DNA of 64,000 nt from Gorsachius magnificus (taxonomy: Eukaryota; Chordata; Aves; Pelecaniformes; Ardeidae). How positions within the stretch are numbered: position 1 is the first letter of the stretch; each line of letters opens with the position of its first letter. Made by a program: the position numbers and the translations under genes. This document shows, piece after piece, positions 12,930-25,700 of this stretch. The notes under the pieces were generated by a model. The model had not been told where the DNA came from. It worked only from the letters and a program-made list of their open reading frames with translations, and did not search any database. The stretch is taken from positions 33,439,007-33,503,006 of the forward strand of contig CM067086.1 of assembly GCA_034008185.1 (NCBI GenBank), written 5' to 3'.

Positions 12930-13740
12930 ATGGCCCTGCGCAGCAGCTTCGCCCGGCTCCTCCGCAAGCAGGCGGGCGCGGGGCTCCAGCTGCCCAAGCA
13001 GGCGCACTCGGTGGCGCTGGTGGGAGCTCCGCTCTCCAGGGGGCAGGTGGGCATCGCGGCCGGGGCGGGAGGCGGGGGTGAGGCGCCCTCCGCCCCGCCG
13101 AGGGGGCAGGCGGGCGCCGCAGCCGCTCGGGTCCCTTCCCCTCCCCTTCCTCCCCTCGGCGGGGCTCGGGTACCTGCCTGCAGGCAGCGCAGGCTAACGC
13201 ATCCCCCTTCTCTTTGTCTCCGCAGAAACGGCGGGGAGTGGATCACGGCCCCGCCACCCTCCGCGCCGCAGGGCTGGTGGAGCGGCTGGCCGGGCTCGGT
13301 GAGGCACAGCGCGGCGGCGGGGGCTTCGCCGGCGGGGCGGGTTAGGCGGAGGGGACTGCGGGGCTGCCCTCAGCCCCCCCCTCCCCGGCAGGGCATCCCT
13401 GTCGCGGCTCGTCTCAGCGAAGCGTGACTCAGCCGCTTGCTGCGATCCCGGGGGCGGGGTGGGGTGCGGACGGTTCTTGACGGTGAATCACGAAACCCAA
13501 AGCGCCCCTGAGCCACCGGGGGAAGGCGATGCCCGCCCGCGTTTCTGCGCGGTGGGGAAAGGGCGGCTTGCCGCGTACCCGCTCGCGCGCGGCGTCCCGC
13601 CGCACCGGCGCCTCGCGGGGTTCCCCAGAACAAAGAGAGCTCGGGTCCCGCGGCTCACCGGCCGCGATGCTCCCCGGCTTCCCAGAAACAGCGGGGTGTC
13701 CCCGTGTGTCTCCTGTGTTGGCGCATCGAGCGCTTCGTTG
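12360..13740. promoter_or_regulatory. CpG island over ARG2 promoter, exons 1-2
   Basis: Very GC-rich, CpG-dense sequence surrounds ARG2 exons 1 and 2. An A-rich TATA-like stretch, GCTAAAAGG, lies at 12875-12883, about 50 bp before the ATG. If used it would give a 5' UTR of only some 20 nt. Several GC boxes (GGGCGG/GGGGCGG) flank it. Edges are estimated by eye and the core promoter assignment is inference. Confidence 0.75.
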
Positions 13741-16700
13741 GCATGCGGGGTGTGTGCTGTTCCCAGGGTGACTCCAGAGAAGCTGGAGAGGCGTGAGGCC
13801 GTCTAAAACGTGCTGTGTGCTCAGTGTATCCAGCCCAGTAGTACCCTTGACTACGTCCCTCGATTTCTCACCTCGTGTCTTTGTCTTTTTCGTATTCGTT
13901 ACCAGCTACTTACCTTCTTCCTAAAATACTTGTATGCTTTCAAGTGATGAAATTCAGAGCTTTCTGGAGAAAATCCTTGGGTTTGCGTATGAGGTCTTGT
14001 CTGAAGTTTTGCTTTGAAAGCCTTTGCAAATAGCACTGCGTGAATGGAAAGTTTCAGGTCTACCACAATAGTTTTCAGCTGCTACCATTACTGTCGTTCA
14101 AGCAAATCCAATTCAAGCCCTTACTTGTGTTTCATTTTCTCGCACCTATCGCTTTTACAAGCTGAGAAATGCAGAAAACTGTCACAGTTACTAGAAACAG
14201 GACATGAGGGACAGAAACTTGTAGAGCTGAATTCTCGAAAAAGCATTACAGAAAACTGTATGATAGGGGTGGATTGCAGGAGTGGAATACAGAAGGAACT
14301 GTGTTACCTGCTCTATGTGTGATGAGCATTAGTGGAATTTAGAAGCATGCAGAGGAGAGACAGTTGCCTAATAATCCTCTAGCAAATTTATTCTAAATTG
14401 TAAGACCTCTTTAAAACAGAAGTTATTGTTCTGTGCAGCCCTGTAGGCTTATCCTGCATATCTTATGATTCACAAGCTGAAGAAAAGTCCCAGTTTGCGA
14501 TCAAATGAGTAGGCGTTCTTTTCCTGTCTTGTTTTGTGCAAAGTTGAGATGCCCGCCATCTGTAGCGATATTTGAATTCTAGTGAGCGTGACCCATGACA
14601 CAGAAGAGGGTATCTAAAAGAGGTCTTCCATACTGGAATAAAAGCAGGTCTGGATGTTACTGTGCTTAGTGTTTATTTTAAACTAACAAGTTACCAGACT
14701 TGAAAGGAGGATCTGTTATTCTAGGCAAGACTGTAGGCAGCAGTTTATTTTTATATTGACAACACAATTCTATACTGGAAGGATTAGGGTTTTCTTTCAG
14801 GTAGTTCAGATCTAATACTTCCATTTTACAATAACTGGTTTTTTTTTGGGGGGGGGGGGGCATGCACCAAACCAACAGAAAAAACTCAATTGCATGACAC
14901 AAGCTCACTTCAAGAAGAACTTGGAGAAGGTGGAAAGAAAGGAGGATATAAGCCCTTTCTGAATTCCAGTAACAAGAAGTGGGGATAGAAATTAAGTCAG
15001 CTTAAACTAAAAAATAAGCAGAAAGTAAAAAATACTTTCACTGTTTAGTTCCTTATGGACTCCTTACTTGTTAATTAATATGGAGATATTTTCTTGCTGT
15101 TCCCTATTTTTAAAGGCTGTTGGATTTCTTCTTCCCACAGTCTCAGTTCCCTATTGCTGACATATTCTTCCACAGGGGTAGGGTTGGGTTTTTCGGTTGG
15201 TTTGGGTTTTTTTCAGTTGGTGTTGATCTTTATTGCTTCTTAAATCTCTTCAGCTCTCTTATGAGCAGGCTCGGATGGCACATGGATTCACAGGCTCTGC
15301 TGTGAGGGCCCATCCTGAAACAATGATAGTCACCAGCATGCACAGAACAGTTGTTTATCTTGCAAAGACAATCTGCTTGAGGGTAGGATGGTAGATTGAG
15401 GAGGAAACTACTATGTAGCCTTTTGTATTTTGCACATCTGTTGTTCATGGAAATTTACAAAATGATTGGTTTTGTGTATAAGCTATCTATTTTTTGTCTC
15501 TGAGCTGGCAGCTAGCTTTGCCTGTAATGTGATAATAATGCCATAGCTTGGACTCCTGTGGTACATGGAACTGGCAGTAAAACTTTGGCTGCTTTTTAGT
15601 ATTATGAATTTTCTTATACCTTGAAGAAGGCAATAGAGCAATAGTGTTATTCTCATTATTAACTTGAACAGTCTCTGTTAAAAGAATTAATAGTTTTCAT
15701 GGGACCTAGTTGCTTGTTTTCCAGGGGCAGGTCAATAATATTGCAGCAGACCAGGTTTCTCCTTTAGAAAGAAATAACATTTATCTAAGATATAGGGCTT
15801 CTGTTCTCATGTATGTATTGGCTACTTCTGAAGCATTTGTGTCTACAGGGTGTGGGGGAGTGTTTGTTGTGTGCCCCCATTCCCCACTGGGATGTGAGGG
15901 AGTGCTATAAACACAATTTTCCTTGCCATTACAAGCTTGGAAACAGGTATGAGGTTAGCTGTGGAATGATGCTTCCCAGTAGAAGAGTGAGGGTAGATTC
16001 TGGGCAGCCCAAGGAAGTATAGATGGGGGAAAGAGGTAATGTTCCTGTAATGAAAACTCTGTATTAACAGTAACTCTCAAATAAAATAGCCCTCATGTGT
16101 TTCAAGGGGAAGAGGTTACTGGTGATCAGATTCTTCTGTGTGCCTGAAATTGTAAAGTTTCATTTTTTCACTTTCCATTTGTATATTCAAATTCAATTTG
16201 ACCTGCATAAAATAAAGATGCTCTGAAGTATCTTCTAAAATGTAGTTTTCAGGTAAAAAGATGCATGTACTGTGTTTGGTTTAGTCTTATGTGTGCATAC
16301 TTTGTTACTCAGAATAGCAAACAACCACATGGTTTTTCCTATGTTTGTATGCCTGATTCAATGACTTCTGTTGATGGTGCTCAGGCTGCACCAAAGTGAG
16401 TGAGAACACTAGACCTTTGTTTCCTCCTTTTTGCACTGTTTTGCATTTTGCTTTCACTGACTGGTATCTTTGGGAGGGAATTTTACTGTTCCTTTCACCC
16501 TATCCTAATTTCTGTTCTACTGCAGTGTCCCGAGCTGCTACTCCATTTTCTTTTTTTTTTTTTTTTGGGGGGGGGGGAAATCCCACCCTTGAAAGAGACT
16601 GTGACTATACCTATGTGGTATGATAAATGCTTGGGTGCCTAAAATAATGACTGCCTATGAACAGCTTGTTTATGCTTAGGCTGAAATTTGAGGAGGGAGC

Positions 16701-19700
16701 TCAGAGGCAGATGGTATCGCTAGTCTGTACCAGACTGTCAGAGATGAATCTGAGCCACTAACTTTACTTTTATCTCCCTGTTAGAAGCAGAGAGAACATA
16801 GCTATGTGTTGGTAGTAGCTTGAGGTGTACTCAGGAGGAGAGTTAATGTAGCAGGAGTCCAGCTCCCAAGCCAAAAACAGTGGGTGTGCAAGTCTGTAGG
16901 AGGGATAATTTAAAATATAACTGACTAATCCTATGGGGCTTTTTATTCACCCTGGTGATGTTTTTCTTTTGGCTTTGCTTCTGCTCCTAAGGGAAAACTA
17001 AAATATAAAGAACTCTTCCATCTTGCCAAAGAAGTAAAAGTGCTGTATGAAAACAGAGACCCATAACTCCCTGCCATGGGGGAGGTGAGGGTACAAAGCT
17101 TGCAGGGCTGTGTATTGTTCTGGCAGTAAAAAGAAAGGGGTGCAATATGTGGAGGCTCTTGGACTTATGGTGGGAAGGAGTGGGGAAGATAGGTGACAGA
17201 TGCACTTGACTTAAGCTATGGAAGAGGCAAAGTATGAAGTTCTTCAAAGTGAGAATTTCTTGAACCTCTCCTGTTTGCTGCAGGTTAAGCAGAGAATCCA
17301 ATAAAACTTAAGACTTGTAACACTCTGGATTTCTTGGAGGGAAGGACCATTCTCAGATTTTTATAAGTAATAGGAAGGTGTTGTGTTAATTGCTGTAGCC
17401 CTTGAGGTGACTTAGAGCATCTCTGTTGCTAATATGGGAACAACTTTAGTATAAAATTTACTCCCAAGTATTCATTCTTGTATGTTAACTGTTGTTGATT
17501 TTCTCTCTTTTTTTTTTCTTTTTTTTTTTTTTTTCCTCTCCTTCCCTTCTCCTTTTCCTTCTTTAGAGCTAGGTGTGGCTGGGTTGCTGAGTTTAGTCAA
17601 ACTTGGGTTTGGATTACTCTAGAATGGATTAACAAAGTCTGGGTCTGAGTTGCTAGTTTGACAAGTTAGTGGACTACAGAGACATGTGGCCTACAGGCAG
17701 AAGTAGAGTAGGCTTGTCAAAGAGAATAACCATCACATTGACAGTCTTTTGTCTGACAGGAACAAAACTCTTCAGTAAACAGGATTCAGGAGGTCAGTGT
17801 AGTGACTCAGAAAGGTGTAACCTCCTCTAAAAGAGGAATGGAGCTGCTCCATGTGACTGGAGAGGCACTCCTGCTTTGCCTAAAACCATTGGACTCCTAC
17901 TGCTGCCAAAAATGGCAATTCAACTTTGCTGCCTCACCAACATTGCTCCTAAGGTTAGTTCCAGTCTTAACAGTAAATCATGAACTAGCTTCTTCTACAC
18001 ATATGTCCTCTTTTTCTACTCTAAATCTTCTTGGGTGAAGAGTTTAAGAGGAAGATAAATAGTCTTACCATTATGCACCAAGGTATGCATAATGAAGTAC
18101 TGGTGCTGGGGTTCAGTAGGTATGGACTGGCAAGAGTTACAGCTGCAGTGTTGGGAAAATAATTTTAATCAGCCCATCCAATAAATATGTGTTTAAAGCA
18201 TTGCTTATATTCCTGAAGATTTTGATAAACTGTACCATTCTGCTTGCCCTATATTTGAATTAAGATTGGACGTACAGCCTGTAGTTTGACAAATACCCAT
18301 TTGTGTTAGAAACAAGATCTGTCAGGAATTCAGTATTCTTAGAGTTTAGCTTTGTACTACCTCTTATCTCAATTGTTTCTCTTCAAAGCTCAGTATTTTA
18401 AACTCTTTAAGACTTTCTAGTTTAGTAGAGACAGTCAAATATCTCTAGTCTGTAGAATTCCAATAAAGTCTGAATTTATGGTATAGATAACACCAAGACC
18501 TGTCTTTTTTAGCCTCCTTCCTCACACTTTCTGCTGTTGATAAAGTTGAAATGGGAGATGGACAAAATTTTCAATAACCACTGGCACTTTAAGCAGCATG
18601 GTGTTTAGTTAAATCTCTGCATTGCTGAGATGAGAAAATGCTACTGTCCATTTGTTCTTTCTGATCACATCTGCTGTCAGTACTGTCAAAGCTATTAACT
18701 TGCTAGGAATATTCGCAGGAAAATCAGCTAGGATAAGCATGAAGATGTTAGACTAACAGCTAAGACTTCTGCCCTGCAAAGCAGAAATGGGAATAACCTT
18801 TTTTAATCTGGGCACACCCTCCCTCCCTTTTTTCACTGAAACAGAACAGATAAATGGCAGTCCTCTTTCTTTCCCTCAGACACAAGCATGCACACCTTTG
18901 TTTCATAAAAATCAGTAAAACATGCTTATGTAGTACTGCAGCTTATTTCCAGAACTAGAATAAATGACTTATTTTTATTTATACAGAGATGGATAGAGAG
19001 TCAAGAGACTCTGCTATTCTTGTTTACCTCTCAAATGTTGCTTAGCCATGACTGGTTAGCTTTAAAGACCAGCGGTTTGACAGAAATCAAAGCACAGTTT
19101 AAATAGACTGGCCGTAACTGGCATTTGCAGTGAGTTTTTGAAATTATGTCAGTTGTCAGAATGTATCTGTGAGGGAAGGCAGCCAGGAGCTGACTCTGAT
19201 AACCAGGCAGGCAGAAGGAGCCCTGCTGAGGCTTTGGAAGAGAGCTGTTTTGGGGAGGCCTCCACTGAGGCTGTTTCTAGGTTGCTTCTTCACAACAGAC
19301 CTCATCGGCTAGCTCACCTTGAGCACGGGAAGCTAAACTCCTGGAAGTGGGGGTGTGTGCTCTGACAGCAGTTATGGCTTATCCTTTTGAATGTTGTACC
19401 TGTTGATACTTGCATGATTATAACTAGCCTTAGAAGTTACTAGAAAAATGCCAATAGTGAAAGTAGATGGAGTCAGAGTACTCCTTGCAGTAGGTCAGTT
19501 CTGATTCTTCCCCATGCAGATGGAGGACACTGTCTACTTGGTTTTGCTTTGGAATGAAAAGCTTTGTGTCAGTCATTGATTTGATCTTTGTTTGGTTTTT
19601 TCCTCTCCTGTTTGGCTGATGCATATTCCAGGTTGCACATTGTCCATGAAGTTGGCTTTAGAAGAAACTTTGTTAATTTAGGGTAAAGTTCAGTAGGTGC

Positions 19701-22700
19701 TTTAGTCATAATTGTTCCTTATGCATGTAAAAAAATTAAGCTATGCTGATGCAGATTGGGAAACCTGAACTGATTATTTTTCTTAATCTTTCAGTAAAGG
19801 AAGATGAGATTCAAGGACCAAATAACAGACCTCTTGTGGGTTTTGTATTTCTTTGGTTTTATGGCAGTGCCCTTTATCCTTGATATTTTTGCATTATAAA
19901 ATTAGTTTTAATACATGACTTATCTGAATTTCTGCACTCATAAAACTACCTCTGGATTGGAATAAGTTTAGATCACATGCTGACTTATTCTTTTACCATA
20001 AATGGTGTTGAAGGGGAGGAGTTACTGGGGAGGGGCACAAAGGGAGATGACAGAAAGAAAACTTGGGTAATGAGTTGGGGTTTGACCTGCTTTATGGTGC
20101 ACAGAATCTGTTGTGACTTCCTCATTTGAAACTTTACTCCTGTCTCTCATTGTGGACTGACAAGACGAAGATATCCAAGGCAGGTATATGCTTATATGAA
20201 TATGGTACAGAGGATTATTTTTGGATGGAAGATGAAAATTTCCATTGTAAAACCACCTGGTGAAAAGCAGGGAATGAGGCACTAAAGTTGCGTACAAAAA
20301 AAATCAGATCTTTCATTCAGCTGGCCTGATGTTAGTTTCTTGTATTATGACTTCCTATGGCTCTAAGCGCCTACATTTGTTCTAGCTATGGGGACCTGTT
20401 TCTGGGTTAAGCTTATTTGAAGGGAATTAGAACTTGTGCAGGTTTGTCAGCAGAGCGGCAGACTGCAATAGCTGCTTCCTTGTCTCCTCTCTGATGCAAG
20501 CCACAGTGCAAATATTTCCCAACACCTCATACTGACGTTTTTGGAGACCTCTTCAGGTCAAGTGCACTGGATTTCCTAAGAGATTAAAGTTACAAATGAT
20601 TATGAAAGGGAAATGAGGTGGCTGCTTGATTTGGTGTTGGAGAAAAAAATATTTCTTGTCTGGTGTTATGCAAAGGATACCTCATGACTACAGACTTGGG
20701 GTAGCAGCTGGAATTGGTTTTGCTTGTTGCTGTTGTATGAGATGAAGCCTTTTAAATAGGTACAGAAACTTTATCTTAAACTAGAGCTTTCAGAATGCCA
20801 AAATGAAATAATTGAGACATGGACTTCCCTCTTACAAAATGAAATTCTAGAGCTGGCAGAAACCTATTGAGCCATCAAGTATCTGTATCTAATAGGAGAT
20901 TTCTTCCAGCAGATAAGTATTCCATTCAAAGAGAATTATCCACTGTGTAAGAACTTCCAAGCAAGAAAGCTATGATTACACTAGGCTGCTGAAGTCTCAG
21001 TCTCTTGTAGTGGGAACCTTTCATATTCATGTGAAACAAAAGTAGGCCCTTTGTTTATATAGTTGTTTATACACCCCCCCACCCCAAATAATTCTGGAGG
21101 GTTAAAATGCCCTTAAAATAGGCTTTAGAATGCACAGGTCATAATGAATCAAGTTACTTGTTTTCTGTTGTGCAACATTTTGACAGTGTCTCTGAGAGTA
21201 TTACAAAGTCTATACCATAAGACAATGAGTTTATACTGAAAAGAAGGATGGTAGTAGCTTATAGCCCTTGCTTTTGTTTACAGGAAGGAAAGTGTTAAGC
21301 TTATCTATCAATATTCATAACACTCATTACTTTCTGAAAAGCCTTTCTGTGTCTGTGGTGATTGACTAAGGCTGTAAGCTGAGAAAACTGTTCACAGGAC
21401 TAACGCTTTCATGTAAGCAGTTTTATGTAACACATAGTATGAAGTAAGAGCTAACAACACTGGGATTTCTAGATTCCTTTGAAAGTAGTTCAGCAGGGTT
21501 TAGAAACCTGGAAGAGGAAATAATTTTCCTATTAATTTAGGATTATTTTTTTACTTCTAGTTCTCAAATACCTGGTGTAAACAGGCAGTGTCAGGAGATC
21601 ATTTCTACCTTGTGTTCCACATGCTTTTGTTCCAATTCCTATTTGCTGCCTAGGAGAGTTGTTATAACCATGTTACAGTAGCATGCCATGGGGCAATGTC
21701 AGGAGGTAGCCTGGATTTTGAAAGCTGAATCTCCTTCTGTCAGAGTGCTGCTTCTGGCTCTGGTACAGCATTCTAGGAGAAGGTGGAGAGGCTGCTGCTG
21801 CCCAGATGTTTTCTGGTTAAATGCCCCCAAGTTTTATGAGCCACCTGCTTTTACAGAAGACAATTTTCTCTAAATCTGTGCAGGGAAGTTACTTGCTGTA
21901 GTAACTGCTGCTTACTGTGGGTGCTGAATAAACAGACTGTATTTTAAGATATTAGGAGGTGAACATCACCTTTAGCTTGCTAAAGGGTATCTTATGTCCT
22001 GGTTATAAGCACCATGGGGTTGAGCCTGAGTGCTACATGGATATTTTATTTGAAAAGGCATGCAGGAAACTTTATTTTCTTAAATGTGTTCTTAATTGGT
22101 ATTTCTACCTAAGTACACGTTTGGGTCTTAATTATGAAAAATGCTGATTTCCTTTACCAGAGATAGGTCAAGTTCTGGTTCTGGCTGTGCAGGCTGAAGA
22201 AATGACTGCCCTCCATCCACTGGTCTGCTGGTTGAATGCCTGTGTGACCTTCCCCTAAGCTGTTCTGGTCAAAAGAAGTTGACCTAGGGAAGATCTACTG
22301 TACAAACTATTTCAAGCTACTTTATTAATTTTTTTGGCTGAAATGTGCCCCTGAGCAGCCCTGTTGATGAAACTCTGCCAGAGGGGAGTGTTGGACCGCT
22401 GAGGGTTGCACTCTTCAGCTGTAGAAGATATGTGTGCTGCCTTTACGCACTAATCATTCATACTAACAGGAAGAATGTTGTGCATGTGTGCATCTTATTT
22501 ATGTAATTATACTGTGTGTTCATAGTCAGATTGACACCTCTACCTCCCTGGTATCTCTTTCAAGCTCCTGTAACAGAGATAGATGAATCAAGCCTGGTGT
22601 ATTGTTTTCCTCACTTCAAAAAGTGTCTTCTTGAGCTAGAGTGCTGATGAAGCTGACTTGTATGGACTTGGTTGTTATAAATAAATATAATTGACTAATG

Positions 22701-25700
22701 AATCAAACAGAATATGTTTTTTCATTTGAATGAAAATTCTGTTAGAGCTTGAAAGTAGAAAAAAGGCTTTTTTATCATATTTAATTTCATATTATTTACT
22801 TACTAGAAAAATGTCTGGGGTGTTTAGTTTGTAAGTACTGTAGGGCACAGTTTCATTTAAAAAGAACTTCAATCCTGGCTAGACCTCATCTGCTGCACTA
22901 ACAAATGGTGTGGATGCTGTGCTTTCTAATGAATGTAAGAAAGGTGGCTTTCCTGTCTGCCCACATCTTTTTCCAGTTTTCAGAACCTGCGTCTGCTATC
23001 TTTTAAAAGGTGCATATATATATTCTTCATGTTAACTTTCTGTGCTGATTTAAAAAGCTGTTTGTTTATAGCCATTAGTATCTTAAAATAAACGCCCCAA
23101 CTACCAAAGAAAGTAAGTGCATGTCTGGTGTGGTGGATTATATAGTTCTTTCACTAATGGCCAAATAACAGCAGGATCCACCAGACTGTACTGCATTACA
23201 GCATGTCTATCCATTTAGCAATTTCTGTATTGGACCAAATAATGTAGTTGAGAGATTCAAGTTTAATTTCTTTAAATCAAAACTATGTGCAAGCAGGCAG
23301 ATGAAATAGAAAACAACTCAGGCCTTTAAAGTATTAGACTAATATCTGAGACACTCTGAATAGAAGCTAAGGAAATCCATCAATAATTACTTTAACTTGA
23401 CAAATTCTTTTTCTTTGCTGTTCAGTAAGCATGAAGACAAATGTGCATGTTGACTTCACCTTTTTAATATCTGGTTAATCCTGATAAATATATGTGCACA
23501 TATGCACATACACAATTCCAATCACTTCAGGATACATGGTTTATCTATGTATGGTGAATTTTTTGTGTGTGTAGTCTGTTCATTAAGCTTTCTTTTTGCC
23601 TGAAGGTCATTTAATCATAGCTTTCAAAACTCTAGGCACAATTAGAAAAAATAGTAGGAAAAAAAGATATTATTAATGTTTGAGGATTGGATTAGTGCCT
23701 ACTTCTGAGGTTAACTATCTTGATGAGATAGCTGCTGGATACTTGTCTGAAAACATTCATATTGCCCTGGGAAACTTGAGCTAGCCTCTGCAAGCACATG
23801 AAAACAGCAGGCCTAAATAAGAGGAGAGCACAAAGCTGAGAACAGAAGCCGCTACAAGGTTTATGAACTCTATCTGAACAACAATAAACTTCTGCAGATG
23901 GTAATAAAAATGGAAAGCATCTATTGTCTTTAACAAACATTAGGCTTTTTTATAAAAATAACTAGAGAGAGGCATCTTAATGCAGGTGGTATGAAAGTAC
24001 CATTTGTTGAAAAGGTAGACAAGATCCCAGAATTCTGGACCCCAAAAGTGTGTGTCTGGCCATCCATCTTTACCATACCCACATCATAAGCTGTATTAAC
24101 CAGATGTTATTGAAAGAAATGAATGGCCTTTTTTATTTAGAAGCTGAGCCAAGACTTTTTGCCTTACAAATGGGATTGGGAGGAGGGCAGGCTAAAGACA
24201 GACATCCTTGAACACAAGTGCTACTTCTCCAAACGCATGTGCTAGAATCTGCTATGTTTGGTCTCCTTTGAGCATAACCTGGAGAATCTTAACCAATTCC
24301 TTGAAGTGCTACAAAAGGTGGCATGGTTCTTTGTTTTACACTAATCTCAAGATAGAGCTTCATGATATAATTTCTTTTTATTCTTTCACCCTTTAATGGA
24401 TAAAAATATTGTGATGCGCTTGTATGTCCTGTAAGAGAGAACAAAACATTAATGGGAGAAAGGACTGCCACTTTACTGTGTAATGTGCTGTCCTGCAATA
24501 TGCAAGTCGCCGAACACAGCTCCCAACTGCAGATTTACTTCCCACAGATGTCAGAGGTATTAGATCAAAGCTATTATTAACTTGTACAGTTTCTCCAAAA
24601 GCTGTCAATACCTCTTGAATGATACAATATCTTGAAGTTTTACTTCCAAAACTTGTCTCCCAGGCACACTCAGGTTCTCTCATCAAACTTTGAAATGTGT
24701 AGCAGTATGCATATACATGACAAGTAGCGTTGCAGGAAGACACAAGTTAACATTCACTGAACATCTCAGAACTCACAACTCTCTTCTGATTCTGCACAGC
24801 AGCAGAATGAAACAGAGGGTTAAAAATGTAGTGGTCACACAGGGGATCAGATAGCACATACAAATCTGAGCAAAACAGGCTCAAAATTCCACAGTCTTAG
24901 TCCTACTGGCTAATTAGGTATTGCCTAAAGGAGGAAAAAAATGCTGTTGTATGCCTGTGTTGCTTTTTGAAAACCAGGAATCGTCCAGCTTACTGCTTTA
25001 AGTCTTTGCAGATAATGTGCTGAGATTACATTTATTTAATCCTTTGTCAAGTAGCTGTGCTCAGCTGACATGTCTTCTCCTAGCAAATACCCTGACATAT
25101 GTCCTTCTATGTCCCTGCTATAAAAAGGATGCTTGCCTATTTCCCAGCCACCTAATTCTTACAAGTGACTCAACCCTTTTTCTTCATTCTTTTCACCAGT
25201 CAAAACTCCTTCTGAAATGATAATAAAGTCATATTTTTCTCAATGGTACTTTTACATTTTTTCCACCAAGCAAATTCACAGACCCGGTTTCCTAGATGTT
25301 AGATTAATGGCAATTAAGTAGGAAGCCCAGACCCCTAAGTAGGCTGTTTCTTCATTTTGATTTGCTTGCCTCAATTTTTCAAAGTGCCCCGTTAGACATA
25401 AGATGGCTAAAGGCAGAATGTCAGGCTCTAGCCTGGATGCTCTGAACTGTAAGCAGACTAGTGATTCTGAGGAGCAAATGGGACAGGCATGACTGGCATT
25501 CAGGGTGGTCTTGACTTATTAAGCCGCTATTGGTGTATCTGTAAATACCTTGGGGCTTTTACAGTCCTCATCAGTGCCTGCAGCGAGAGGCATAGCTGAA
25601 ACTGTGAAATAGTGTTAGAAATTTTGGTATCTAAATGACTGTTAAGATAGGATATGGTATCGGACAGCAGAGCTTCAAAGGAGAACCTCTATAATGTGTG

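Noticed and set aside
12118..13427. Long Pro/Ala/Gly/Arg-rich frames (up to 283 codons) around ARG2 exon 1
   Set aside because: Low-complexity translation of a CpG island. Only the 39-codon ARG2 exon 1 and the 73 bp exon 2 carry family sequence.
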